A DNA stretch of 64,000 bases from an uncultured Candidatus Melainabacteria bacterium (GTDB lineage: Bacteria; Cyanobacteriota; Vampirovibrionia; Gastranaerophilales; Gastranaerophilaceae), in NCBI GenBank assembly GCA_934718275.1, contig CAKUZD010000006.1:62001-126000 (forward strand). The letters run 5' to 3'. Positions within the stretch are counted from its first letter, which is position 1. Each line of letters opens with the position of its first letter. A program made the position numbers and the translations under genes. The notes under the pieces were generated by a model that did no database searches, was not told where the DNA came from, and saw nothing but the letters and a program-made list of their open reading frames with translations. Positions 52,100 through 60,477 of the stretch are shown piece after piece.

Positions 52100-52782
52100 A
52101 TTCTTACCGGATAATCTTTTGATATTTTCCATCCGTCATATTGGATAAGTTTTGCACAATAAGAATGATATCTCCCTCCGCAACTATAATTCTGTCCGTT
52201 TATTAATTGCTCTCTTGTGCCATCCCAATCCCAAGCGTAAGGTTCAAATGTTGTTTTAAATGTGTGAGCAAAAGATGGTTTTGTGGGGTCTTGATGAGAT
52301 AAAATTGTAGGATTAAATCTGAATTGAAAAGTATCTTTGCCTAATTGTGGGTTTTGAATGGCACTTTGTTTTAAAAAGTATTCCATGTCGTAAATACATT
52401 TTTCTATATATAAAACTCCTCCATCATTCAGAAATATTAAAATTCCATCTAAATCTGATTGAGGTCTTTCTGCTTTTTCTATTTTGGATATTTCAAGATG
52501 CTTACCTATTGTGGAATTAAACCAAGTTTCTACATCATCATTTGAGCAGGTTGCACTGCCTGATTTCCCACAATCAATAACCCAATTTGAAGCATCTCCA
52601 TATTCTGCATTTGCTAAATTTATTGCTTGGTTCATAACTGAATAAATTTTTTCTAACTTTGTTTCAACGACATGCTTTCTATAATTCGCCATAAGAGTTG
52701 GGATAGTCAAAGCTGCTATAACTCCAATTATACCTAGCGTTATCAATACTTCTGCAAGGGTAAAACCAAATTTTTTATCCAT
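52096..52782 (-). CDS. Type IV pilin-like (prepilin) protein
   Basis: 228 residues: MDKKFG, FTLAEVLITLG and the hydrophobic helix, then NYRKHVVETKLEKIYSVMNQ. The head and tail (WDWDGTREQLINGQ, then C-A-K-L-I-Q-Y-D-G-W-K-I-S-K-D-Y-P) match the pilin at 38318. AGGAG lies 6 bases before the ATG. It is divergent from a small HTH gene at 52875, with a 92-bp gap that carries three phased direct repeats. Confidence 0.9.
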   Translation of the reverse strand: MDKKFGFTLAEVLITLGIIGVIAALTIPTLMANYRKHVVETKLEKIYSVMNQAINLANAEYGDASNWVIDCGKSGSATCSNDDVETWFNSTIGKHLEISKIEKAERPQSDLDGILIFLNDGGVLYIEKCIYDMEYFLKQSAIQNPQLGKDTFQFRFNPTILSHQDPTKPSFAHTFKTTFEPYAWDWDGTREQLINGQNYSCGGRYHSYCAKLIQYDGWKISKDYPVRI

Positions 52783-52803
52783 CTTGAACTCCTATTTTTA
52801 ATA

Positions 52804-52854
52804 TTATAGTTAAATTATAGTCGTTATAGTTAAAAAGTCAAGATTTTAGTTAAA
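52804..52854. promoter_or_regulatory. Three direct repeats at exact 20-bp spacing (operator array)
   Basis: TTATAGTTAAA at 52804-52814 and 52824-52834 and TTTTAGTTAAA at 52844-52854 begin exactly 20 bp apart, about two helical turns. They fill the gap between the divergent pilin and HTH genes and end just upstream of the HTH -10 box. A cooperative regulator binding one DNA face is the likely reading. Confidence 0.6.
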
Positions 52855-52862
52855 ACATATTA

Positions 52863-52868
52863 TATAAT
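52863..52868 (+). promoter_or_regulatory. -10 hexamer TATAAT, six bases before the HTH start
   Basis: TATAAT, then TTTTGA and ATG 52875. No ribosome site and no good -35, so the promoter may need activation by a protein bound at the upstream repeats. Confidence 0.5.
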
Positions 52869-52874
52869 TTTTGA

Positions 52875-53081
52875 ATGAACACGAAGCAGCAAATCAAGCA
52901 TTTACTTGTTATGAGTGATATGACAATGACAGAGTTATGTAAAAGAATGTCAGAACGCTTAGGCAAACCGTACTCGATTTATAATATTTCGGGAAAATTA
53001 AATAGAGACACAATAAAATATAGTGAAGTTAAAATGCTTTATGATATATTAGGATATGAATTGGTTTTGAGAAAAAAATAA
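52875..53081 (+). CDS. Small helix-turn-helix DNA-binding protein (pilin-linked)
   Basis: 68 residues, a single HTH: TMTELCKRMSERLGKPYSIY, NISGKLNRDTIKYSEVKMLY, DILGYELVL. Paralogous to the 771-995 protein, and in the same divergent arrangement with a pilin gene. It probably binds the three phased repeats upstream. Leaderless translation is predicted. Confidence 0.8.
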   Translation: MNTKQQIKHLLVMSDMTMTELCKRMSERLGKPYSIYNISGKLNRDTIKYSEVKMLYDILGYELVLRKK

Positions 53082-53187
53082 TTGATTTCTTACATGAATA
53101 TTAGCTTGTATGAAGGATTTTTTTATAAGAAGCAATATTTTGTGTGGAAATGTTTGGGAGTAAAATTAATAGATTGCTCCTTAAATA

Positions 53188-54438
53188 TTATTTTTGGCTC
53201 AACATCATTTGTGATAAAGTATTTTTCGCAGCTTGAAGCTGAGCATCGTTATTATTTTTCAAATCATTAATATTTAAGTTTACTTTTATATCCGGTGTAA
53301 TTCCTTTTTTATTTATATCTGTACCTTTTGGGGTTAGATATTTAGCAACTGTTAGGTTTAAACCTGTTTCGTTTGGCATTGGGATGATTTTTTGAACCAT
53401 ACCTTTTCCGTATGTTGTTGTTCCTAAGAGTTTAGCTTTATTGTAATCTTTTAGTGCGCCTGATAATATTTCGCTTGCGCTTGCTGAATTGCCATCTACA
53501 AGAACTACTGTCGGTTTTTTTATTCCAAATTCAGTATCTTGGGCATTGATATCATATTTATAACCATTTCTTCCTACAATACTGACAATATTCCCTTTTG
53601 GAATGAAAAGGTTTGCTATAAATACTGCATTTGGTAAAAGTCCACCTGTGTTTCCTCTTAAATCTAAGATTAGACCTTGTGTGTTTTTAGTTTTTTCTAA
53701 TGCTTCAAGAAATTCGTTCGGGGTTGTAGAACCTATGAAACTTGTGATTTGTATATAACCTATATTCTTATCTAATATAGAGCTTTTTACTGTTTTAATT
53801 TTAATTTCTTTTCGCATTACTCTTTTAGTTAATTTGTCATTGTTTCTTAAAATAGTTATATTTACAAAACTGTTTTCAGGGCCTCTGACCAAATTCGCGA
53901 CTTCAGAAAGAGATAAACCGTTAACTTCTTTTCCGTCAATTGATAAAATTATATCCTTGGGTAATAGATTTGCAAATTGGGCAGGAGTGCCATCCATGAC
54001 GTTAATAATATGGATTTTACCTGCTATAGACGAAATGTTTACCCCAATTCCGGAAATTTTAGAACTAATAGAATTATTTTGTTCTAAATATTCTGATTTT
54101 GACATGTATCTGGAATACGGGTCGTTCAAACTTGCTAGTATAGTGTCTATTGCAACTTTAGCGTCTTCATCATTTTTAATTTGACCATGATAGTGTTCTT
54201 TCCATCTTCCCCAAGCTTGATTGTTAAGTTCTGCATCGTAATAATTGTCTCTAATAATTTTCCAACTGCTATCAAAAAGTTTTTGCGAAGAAACTTGGTC
54301 ATGATCTACCATCTCCGGCATTTCAGATACTTCAAAATTGTCAAGACTCAAGAAAATTTTGTTTAATGCAAACAAAGTTGCAACCAACATTATAAATATT
54401 ACGATTTGACTTCTTTTTTTCATACCAATATTTAACAT
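53188..54438 (-). CDS. S41 carboxyl-terminal processing protease
   Basis: About 416 residues. Membrane anchor or signal at about 12-31, then the CtpA layout: an N-terminal helical part, SLNDPYSRYMSKSEY, a PDZ domain (about 125-205, GIGVNI ... LPKDIILSIDG), and the protease core with LDLRGNTGGLL, DGNSASASEILSGALKDYN (catalytic Ser) and TYGKGMVQ (catalytic Lys). Such proteases trim periplasmic proteins. The start could be ATG 54438 or ATG 54423; neither has a good ribosome site. Confidence 0.94.
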   Translation of the reverse strand: MLNIGMKKRSQIVIFIMLVATLFALNKIFLSLDNFEVSEMPEMVDHDQVSSQKLFDSSWKIIRDNYYDAELNNQAWGRWKEHYHGQIKNDEDAKVAIDTILASLNDPYSRYMSKSEYLEQNNSISSKISGIGVNISSIAGKIHIINVMDGTPAQFANLLPKDIILSIDGKEVNGLSLSEVANLVRGPENSFVNITILRNNDKLTKRVMRKEIKIKTVKSSILDKNIGYIQITSFIGSTTPNEFLEALEKTKNTQGLILDLRGNTGGLLPNAVFIANLFIPKGNIVSIVGRNGYKYDINAQDTEFGIKKPTVVLVDGNSASASEILSGALKDYNKAKLLGTTTYGKGMVQKIIPMPNETGLNLTVAKYLTPKGTDINKKGITPDIKVNLNINDLKNNNDAQLQAAKNTLSQMMLSQK

Positions 54439-54727
54439 CAATGATTATTTATAATCAATATACTTTTTAAGTAGGTTGAGGTGGTAAATTTTCTTGTAGA
54501 TAAACCGGATTGTTTCGTATTCGCTCACAATGACAATATTCGTCACTCTTAACTTGATTTAGAGTCTATCAATGACTACAGTTCTCTCCCTTAATTAGGG
54601 AGAGTTAGAGAGGGTAAACAATCTGCCGTTACCACTTTAATAATATTTTTGATTTTTCGTTCAGAATGACAATTCTCGTAATTCCTTATTGTCCTAACGC
54701 TTTAATGCCTTATAGCCTTTTTATAAA
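54434..54727. repeat. Intergenic patchwork of dispersed repeats
   Basis: This stretch carries no gene. It holds inverted arms GTGGTAA (54481-54487) / TTACCAC (54629-54635) enclosing a copy of the GATTnTTnCG...GAATGAC-type repeat (54508-54534) and the hairpin CTCTCCCT-TAATT-AGGGAGAG (54584-54604). Another repeat half-copy lies at 54651-54670. The whole resembles nested small palindromic or MITE-like elements. Confidence 0.65.
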
Positions 54728-55423
54728 CTATAAATCTTCAAATCCCGGGGAAGTTGATGGCAGGTTTTTGTAGCCTTCATTAGACATTACTGTTTTTTTG
54801 ATATATTTGTTTGAATAACCACCACGCTCAAATAATTTTTTTAATTGGTTTTCTCTTATAACAAGTGGATGTAGTTCGTCGTTACTTTCAGGATAAAGTT
54901 TTGAAATTTCATACCAAACAGAAGCTTCCATAGTCCAAGCATAAGTTTCTTCTGCAAGAGAATTATATTCGTCTTGGTGAAGTGCTTCGTGTGATAGAAG
55001 TGCAGCCAAAGCTCCGGGAGGAGCATCTTTATGGCGAGGGTTTATATAAATAAACAGTTGTTTATTTTTTTTCCAACCAAGTGCATCAAATTTTGCGTAA
55101 TCCGGGTTTATTGTTCCTAAATCTCTGAATTCAATCTTGACCGGACGCCCTGAAAGATTATTTCCCAAAATTGCGTTACGGGAAAATTCACCATTTGTTC
55201 CTTTCAGCATATCAAGCGCAACATACAAAACTTCATCTTTGCCTATATCTTTATACATAGGTGTTATTTGTTTAACATAATTATATGTGTATTTGACGGG
55301 ATAAGTTTTTGGCATTTCTATTAATGCATTATCTTGCTTTTTAGCCGAAAAGGCGGGTAAAGACAAGGATGTCAGAAGCGCTGTTGCAAATAAAATTATT
55401 TTTAAATTTTTGGTATTCACCAT
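54728..55423 (-). CDS. Secreted zinc metalloprotease-like protein
   Basis: 231 residues. Signal peptide to about residue 27 (LLTSLSLPAFSA), then a domain with SHEALHQDEYNSLAEE: the H-E-x-x-H zincin motif at residues 145-149 with a further Glu ten residues on as a possible third ligand. The end is polar (P-S-T-S-P-G-F). GGAGAG lies 5 bases before the ATG. Family not identified; protease function is inferred from the motif and secretion. Confidence 0.75.
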   Translation of the reverse strand: MVNTKNLKIILFATALLTSLSLPAFSAKKQDNALIEMPKTYPVKYTYNYVKQITPMYKDIGKDEVLYVALDMLKGTNGEFSRNAILGNNLSGRPVKIEFRDLGTINPDYAKFDALGWKKNKQLFIYINPRHKDAPPGALAALLSHEALHQDEYNSLAEETYAWTMEASVWYEISKLYPESNDELHPLVIRENQLKKLFERGGYSNKYIKKTVMSNEGYKNLPSTSPGFEDL

Positions 55424-55497
55424 TCATTCTCTCCAATTATTCTAAAACTACGTTTGTAGTAATATTATATAATTATATTAATTCCAACGTCAAATTT

Positions 55498-57072
55498 TTA
55501 TTTGTTTTTTCTATTAATGTCTGCGAGGTTTTTATATATAAGTTTATATTTTGTTTCTTCTGAAATACTTTCAGCCTCTTTTATATACTCAAGAGCCGTT
55601 TTGTAATCTTCTTTTGCTTTATAAATTTCGCACATTTGGGCGTAATATTCAGCATTATTTACGTCATACGTAATAGCTCGTTTCATGCATTCAACAGCTT
55701 CATCATAATCTTTTTCTGCAAATCTGACTAATGCCAAATAGAAATAACCGCTAGCGTAATTCATATCAAGAGAGATTGCTTTTTGAGCAAAGTCTTTAGT
55801 TGTTTCCAAGTCGTTTTTTGCAAAAGAAGCTTTTGCACCTATTTCATAAGCTTTAATGTAATTTTCATTTGTATTTAAAACATTTTGAACTGTTTCTAAA
55901 GCTTCATCATATTTTTTTTCGGCAACAAAGATTTCTGCAAGTTGACATTGGTAATTTAAACTGTTGTTGCTCTTTTCAATAACTTTTTTTATTGTTTTTT
56001 CTGCTTTTTCAAACATCAAGAGTTCTTTGTACACATTTGAAAGAGAAACAAGTGTAAAGTTGTCGTTATTCCCGTTTTTCAAGTTTGTTTCAAGTTCTTG
56101 TTGAGCACCTAAGAAATCTTTTCTTTCAAGTTTTAAAAGAGCATTCAAAACATGTGCAAGCCCGTATTCTGCATCATGTTCAAGTATATAATCTATTTCT
56201 TTTTGTGTTTTATCAAAGTTTTTTTGTTCAAAGTAAAGGTATGCAAGAGAGTATCTGTAGCCTAAATTATCAGGAGCCATGCATATTGCTTGAATATAAG
56301 CTTGGGCAGCCTCTTTAATCCATCCGTTGTAAAAATATGCGTTTCCGAGGTTGTATAAATATCTATGATTTTTTTTGTTTAAATTAGAAGCTTTTGAAAA
56401 ATATTTTATAGCATCAATAAATTTCATATCTTCTAGTGCAAATAATCCTAAATAATTCAAAATTTCCGGATTTTCTGTTGTTTTTGGGAAAGAATTAAAT
56501 ATTTCTCTTGATTTGTCAAAATTATTTTCATCAAAATTAATTTTACCTAACAAAATAAGAGCATCTTCGTTTTCAGAGTTTAAACATAGAGCTTTGTTAA
56601 GTTTTGTTTTAGCTGTTTCAAAATCGCAGTTTTCGTAATAGGCTTTTGCTATTTCATAAAAAACTTCATCATTAGAACATTCTTCTTTTTCAAGATTTTC
56701 TATTTGCTTAAAATTATTTGTTTTTGCAGCTGTTTTAATTAATTCGATTAAATTTTGCGGAGTTTTTTGTATATTAAAAATATGTTTAGCAGTTTTGTAA
56801 GCAAGTTCTTTTTCATCAGAAAAAACATATATTTTTAACATAAGTTTTAAAGCTTCTATGTGATTTTCATTTTTTTGTAAAACCTTTTCCAAGTAGTGAT
56901 TAGCTCGAGGAAGATTTTTTAGCAAGAAATAAAGTTCTCCGAGTTGAAAAAGGATTTCAAAGTTATCGTTTTCCAATTCAAGAGCTTTATATAACATTTC
57001 AATTGCTTGCTTGTAACATTTTTGAGACTTTAAATCAAATGCTTGTTTAATGTATTCTAAAGTTTCTTGCAT
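55498..57072 (-). CDS. TPR-repeat protein
   Basis: 524 residues made of about 14 tetratricopeptide repeats (for example YKQAIEMLYKALELENDNFE, YDEAVECMKRAITYDVNNAE), forming a superhelical scaffold with no enzymatic domain and no signal peptide. It is a cytoplasmic adaptor candidate. GGAG precedes the ATG, and 10 bp separate it from the FtsB-like gene upstream, so the two share an operon; a role in envelope or division assembly is possible. Confidence 0.88.
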   Translation of the reverse strand: MQETLEYIKQAFDLKSQKCYKQAIEMLYKALELENDNFEILFQLGELYFLLKNLPRANHYLEKVLQKNENHIEALKLMLKIYVFSDEKELAYKTAKHIFNIQKTPQNLIELIKTAAKTNNFKQIENLEKEECSNDEVFYEIAKAYYENCDFETAKTKLNKALCLNSENEDALILLGKINFDENNFDKSREIFNSFPKTTENPEILNYLGLFALEDMKFIDAIKYFSKASNLNKKNHRYLYNLGNAYFYNGWIKEAAQAYIQAICMAPDNLGYRYSLAYLYFEQKNFDKTQKEIDYILEHDAEYGLAHVLNALLKLERKDFLGAQQELETNLKNGNNDNFTLVSLSNVYKELLMFEKAEKTIKKVIEKSNNSLNYQCQLAEIFVAEKKYDEALETVQNVLNTNENYIKAYEIGAKASFAKNDLETTKDFAQKAISLDMNYASGYFYLALVRFAEKDYDEAVECMKRAITYDVNNAEYYAQMCEIYKAKEDYKTALEYIKEAESISEETKYKLIYKNLADINRKNK

Positions 57073-57082
57073 TTATTCTCCG

Positions 57083-57481
57083 TTATTTTTTTTTATTTGT
57101 GTATTTTTTATGTTTATGTTTTTTTGTTTTCGTGTTTTGAGGTTGATTATTGTTTATAAGAACCAAAACTTCATCTTCTCCTGCCATTTTAAGATTATTT
57201 CTGGCAATTCCTTCAAGAGTTTGAGTTGTAGAAAACAACTTAATATCTTGTTTGAGTTCTTGGTTTTGGTTTTCTGCACTATCTCTAATTTTAGTTAGTG
57301 TTGAAATTTTTGCTCTGTATGAAATTGTTTTAGTAATATTAAGAATTGCCCCAAAACCTATCTGAATAAGGCAGAATAAAAGAACAAGTGTTAAAAATGA
57401 ATAATAAAAACCTGTTTTGTTTTTCTTTTTTGTAGGAGCCTTCGCTTCTTTTACTGTTTTCTTTGAGTTCTCGTCAGCCAT
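57083..57481 (-). CDS. FtsB/DivIC-like septum formation initiator
   Basis: 132 residues: Lys-rich cytoplasmic start, one membrane helix (about 27-47), then a coiled coil (about 55-85, with R-D-S-A-E-N-Q-N-Q-E-L-K-Q-D-I-K) and the DivIC-type T-L-E-G-I-A-R-N-N-L-K-M-A-G-E-D-E-V-L-V motif, and a Lys/Thr-rich tail. The topology and the R-N-x-L-K motif match the FtsB/DivIC family of divisome proteins. GAGG lies 6-7 bases before the ATG. Confidence 0.85.
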   Translation of the reverse strand: MADENSKKTVKEAKAPTKKKNKTGFYYSFLTLVLLFCLIQIGFGAILNITKTISYRAKISTLTKIRDSAENQNQELKQDIKLFSTTQTLEGIARNNLKMAGEDEVLVLINNNQPQNTKTKKHKHKKYTNKKK

Positions 57482-57542
57482 AAAACCTCACGAGAAAATT
57501 ATAAACAAAATAAATTATTAAAACAACAAAATTTGTATAAAT

Positions 57543-58469
57543 TTACAATTTGAATGTTGCTTGAAAATTTAGTTGGGTTTTGCTAACTCCGGAGTCTACA
57601 TAATAAGTTTGTTTTGCTCCGGCTTCCAGTCGTAATTTGTCTGAATCTTTTTTCCCAAAAGGATTGACTGAAAATTTTAATTCTGAAGAACGTCTGTTTC
57701 TTGTTACATCAGCCTTAAAAGTGTTTTGAAGTGATATATAGTTGTTGAGTTTAAATTCCGGCGTAATCGAGATTGTGTTGTAGTCCTTGGCATAAGTAGT
57801 ATTTAAAGATTTTTTTACTGATGAGCTTACTGCAAATCTGCTTTTTTCGTATTTTGTAAAAAATCCTGTTTCTGTTTCCAGCATAGCGGCACTGTCCACT
57901 TCGTTTCCGTATAGCGCGCCTAATGTAAAATTACCGATTTTGTCGGTTGCTTTTACAGAATTTGGAGCAATATGGTATTCGTCATCGGCATATCTGTGTA
58001 TAGTTTTTGTGTTTGTTTTATCCATTAGGTTTAAACCTTTTGAAGCAGAAATTTTTTGAGGATTTTTTAAATTGAGTACGAAATTATTGTTGTCGTCTTT
58101 TAAATATATAGAATTTGAATCTTCAACATATTGAGCATAACCTTTTAAAACTGTAGCTCCAAGTGCTATGTTATTGTCACTGTCGTTTTCTTCAGAAGTT
58201 TCATCCGATGTGTCTTGTTTCATGTTTAGCATAATTTCTTCATCGGTTTGTTCCTGTTGAGTATTATTTACATATTCATCTTCTGAGGCGTCTGTTTCAT
58301 CGTTGGAAGTTGCTTTATAATTTTCATCAGGAATAGAGTAAATAAAAATATTCGGGAGAGCTTCTATAGTGCCAGATGAACCGGTTGCCGGAATCATTTT
58401 TTTATTTGCACAATAAGAAGGTATTTGAAAAATTGCTAATAATAATATTATTAATAAAGCTTTCTTCAT
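57543..58469 (-). CDS. Outer-membrane-barrel-like exported protein
   Basis: 308 residues: signal peptide (to about 20, ending S-Y-C-A), a disordered acidic region (Asp/Glu/Asn/Thr, about 40-100), then a beta-rich half with alternating hydrophobic strands (for example FTLGALYGNEV, RFAVSSSVKKSL, NFQATFKL) ending in Leu after a Phe-x-Lys, as in outer-membrane barrels. No family assigned. Single gene; weak ribosome site. Confidence 0.65.
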   Translation of the reverse strand: MKKALLIILLLAIFQIPSYCANKKMIPATGSSGTIEALPNIFIYSIPDENYKATSNDETDASEDEYVNNTQQEQTDEEIMLNMKQDTSDETSEENDSDNNIALGATVLKGYAQYVEDSNSIYLKDDNNNFVLNLKNPQKISASKGLNLMDKTNTKTIHRYADDEYHIAPNSVKATDKIGNFTLGALYGNEVDSAAMLETETGFFTKYEKSRFAVSSSVKKSLNTTYAKDYNTISITPEFKLNNYISLQNTFKADVTRNRRSSELKFSVNPFGKKDSDKLRLEAGAKQTYYVDSGVSKTQLNFQATFKL

Positions 58470-58637
58470 AAATACATTTTAGAGGGTAAATAAAGATTAG
58501 TCAAATTAATTTAGTTTATAAACGGCAACAATTTTTGTTTTTGTATAAATTTAAAAATCTTCTGTGTAACTTGAAAATAAATTTTGTGCGTGATAATTTT
58601 ATAATTACGAAATTATAAATAGAATCGAGGAAAATTT

Positions 58638-60107
58638 ATGACAGAAGTTAGAGTAAGAATTGCTCCGTCACCAAGCGGAAACTTACACGTTGGTACTGCA
58701 AGAACAGCTTTGTTTAATTACTTATTTGCCAAAAAAAATAATGGTAAATTTGTTTTAAGAATTGAAGATACTGATGCTGAACGTACAAAACAAGAATATA
58801 TTGATAATATTTTTGATAGTTTAAAAGCTTTAGGTTTGAATTGGGATGAAGGTCCTGATGTTGGAGGTCCTTACGGTCCTTACACTCAATCTCAAAGGTT
58901 TGATATTTATCCTAAATATGTGCAAGAACTTTTAGATAAGGGCTTTGCTTATGAATGCTTCTGTACTCCTGAAGAACTTGAACAAGAAAAAGAAGAAGCT
59001 TCTAAAAATAAGAAACCTTATGTTTATACAAAGAAATGTTTGAATTTGACAGAAGAAGAAAAAGAAAAACTTAGGGCAGAAGGAAGAAAACCTGCAATCA
59101 GGTTTAATATTGCGAAGGCTCAAAAAGCTTTTCACGATAGTTCAATGTTGACTTTTGATGATATGGTAAAAGGAGAACTTCACGTTGATACAAACTTGTT
59201 GGGAGATTTTGTTATTATGAAATCTAACGGAACTCCAACTTATAATTTTGCTGTTGTTATTGACGATATGTTGATGAAAATTTCTCATGTAATCAGAGGT
59301 GAAGACCATATTTCAAATACATTTAAACAAATTTTGATTTTTGAAGCATTGGGGGCGGAAGTTCCAAAATTTGGACATTTGGGAATGATTTTAGCTCCTG
59401 ACAGAAGTAAACTTTCAAAACGTCACGGTGCGACTGCTGTTTCTGAATTCGTTGAAAAAGGATATTTAACAGATGCTTTGATTAACTTTGTTGCTTTACT
59501 TGGTTGGTCTCCTTCTGATGGACAAGAAATTAAAACAGTTGATGAGATTGCTCAAGATTTTAGAATTCATGAAATTTCTTCATCAAATTCTATTTTTGAA
59601 TATGATAAATTGAATTGGATGAATAGTCATTACATTAAAATGCTTTCTATCCCTGAATTGAAAGAGAAATTGAAACCATTTTTGAAAAAATATGATTTGA
59701 GTGAATTGACGGATGCACAGTACACTCGTATGATTGAAGTTACTTATGAACCTTTGACATTGTTGTCAGATATTACAGATGCTGTTCCTTATTTCTTTGG
59801 GGAAGATGTTGTGATGGAAGATAAAGCCAAAGAGACACTTGCAACCGAAGTTTCTCAGGATGTATTGAAGACGTTCATGGAACAAGCTAAAGATTGGGAA
59901 TGGACAGAAGAAAATTTACATGAAAAATTAGAAGCTTTTAGAGCTTATTATAAGGAAAAAGGTGTTAAACCGAAAGTTACAATGTGGGCAATTAGAGCTG
60001 CTGTTACGGGTAGAACTTGTGGAGCTGATATGACTGCAATTCTTGCAATTATAGGTAAAGAAAAAACATTCCATAGAGTAAAAGCGGCTATGAAGCAAAC
60101 AGTGTAG
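58638..60107 (+). CDS. gltX: Glutamate-tRNA ligase
   Basis: 489 residues, class I synthetase. RIAPSPSGNLHVGTARTALF (HIGH motif as H-V-G-T), RIEDTDAERTK, GEDHISNTFKQ and KLSKRHGA (KMSKS) are all present, with the anticodon-binding C-terminal domain. GAGG lies 8-9 bases before the ATG. With GatB in the window, gltX probably also charges tRNA-Gln. A terminator follows. Confidence 0.97.
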   Translation: MTEVRVRIAPSPSGNLHVGTARTALFNYLFAKKNNGKFVLRIEDTDAERTKQEYIDNIFDSLKALGLNWDEGPDVGGPYGPYTQSQRFDIYPKYVQELLDKGFAYECFCTPEELEQEKEEASKNKKPYVYTKKCLNLTEEEKEKLRAEGRKPAIRFNIAKAQKAFHDSSMLTFDDMVKGELHVDTNLLGDFVIMKSNGTPTYNFAVVIDDMLMKISHVIRGEDHISNTFKQILIFEALGAEVPKFGHLGMILAPDRSKLSKRHGATAVSEFVEKGYLTDALINFVALLGWSPSDGQEIKTVDEIAQDFRIHEISSSNSIFEYDKLNWMNSHYIKMLSIPELKEKLKPFLKKYDLSELTDAQYTRMIEVTYEPLTLLSDITDAVPYFFGEDVVMEDKAKETLATEVSQDVLKTFMEQAKDWEWTEENLHEKLEAFRAYYKEKGVKPKVTMWAIRAAVTGRTCGADMTAILAIIGKEKTFHRVKAAMKQTV

Positions 60108-60127
60108 TTATTAATAATTTAAAGATT

Positions 60128-60163
60128 AAAAGAGCCAATCTGTAAAGATTGGTTCTTTTTTTT
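60128..60163 (+). terminator. gltX terminator
   Basis: AAAAGAGCCAATCT-GTAA-AGATTGGTTCTTTT forms a 14-bp stem with one G-T pair and a long T run. Confidence 0.92.
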
Positions 60164-60178
60164 AATAATATTTATGTA

Positions 60179-60184
60179 TATAAT
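60179..60184 (+). promoter_or_regulatory. -10 hexamer of the structured RNA/small ORF
   Basis: TATAAT at 60179-60184 would start a transcript near 60191, giving a leader of about 70 bases ahead of the small ORF at 60260. The -35 region is the T run of the gltX terminator and is not recognisable. Confidence 0.4.
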
Positions 60185-60207
60185 AGGTTTGGGTAAGTTC
60201 CAAAAAG

Positions 60208-60251
60208 CCTCCACGATACACACTGTTAACGAAGAAAACGGTCGAAGGAGG
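60208..60251 (+). promoter_or_regulatory. Leader hairpin that sequesters the Shine-Dalgarno of the small ORF
   Basis: CCTCC (60208-60212) pairs with the GGAGG ribosome site (60247-60251), continued by CGA/TCG, with an inner CTGTT/AACGG stem. Opening of this hairpin would be needed for translation of the ORF at 60260. Confidence 0.5.
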
Positions 60252-60259
60252 TGGTAAAT

Positions 60260-60358
60260 ATGAGTTTAGGTTTTGTTAAAGCTTTTGAATTCATTATTCA
60301 AAGGTATAAAAACAAAATTCCAGTACTTGAGATACTGGAATTCTATCTAAAATCATAG
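60260..60358 (+). CDS. 32-residue small ORF with strong but hidden ribosome site
   Basis: ATG 60260 to TAG 60358. AAGGAGGTGG, one of the strongest ribosome sites in the window, stands 5-6 bases upstream but lies in a hairpin. The peptide (MSLGFVKAFEFIIQRYKNK, then a hydrophobic/acidic end) is amphipathic, not a typical membrane toxin. Its coding region contains a 10-bp stem AATTCCAGTA/TACTGGAATT. It could be a type I toxin-like peptide, a leader peptide, or the region may act mainly as RNA. Confidence 0.5.
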   Translation: MSLGFVKAFEFIIQRYKNKIPVLEILEFYLKS

Positions 60359-60408
60359 GGAACGAAGAAAGACTTTAAGAGTAGCGACCTCTTAAGGTCT
60401 TTTCCCTA
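60356..60408 (+). terminator. Strong two-part hairpin after the small ORF
   Basis: Outer arms TAGGGAA (60356-60362) / TTCCCTA (60402-60408) enclose AAAGACTTTAAGAG / CTCTTAAGGTCTTT (60368-60381 / 60389-60402, sharing one T), with loop TAGCGAC. The outer arm starts at the stop codon itself. There is no long T run after it, so it may stabilise the RNA as much as terminate it. Confidence 0.6.
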
Positions 60409-60465
60409 TATTTATATTATAACATATTTTTTGTGTTTTTCAAGTGTTGTTGAAATTTTTCGTGT

Positions 60466-60471
60466 TACAAT
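60466..60471 (+). promoter_or_regulatory. -10 hexamer TACAAT, six bases before rsmH ATG
   Basis: TACAAT, then TTTCTT and ATG 60478, with no Shine-Dalgarno sequence. Leaderless initiation is predicted. The -35 is not distinct. Confidence 0.5.
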
Positions 60472-60477
60472 TTTCTT

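Noticed and set aside
53082..53270. 62-codon plus-strand frame after the HTH gene
   Set aside because: It starts directly after the HTH stop without a ribosome site and runs into the 3' end of the S41 protease gene on the other strand.
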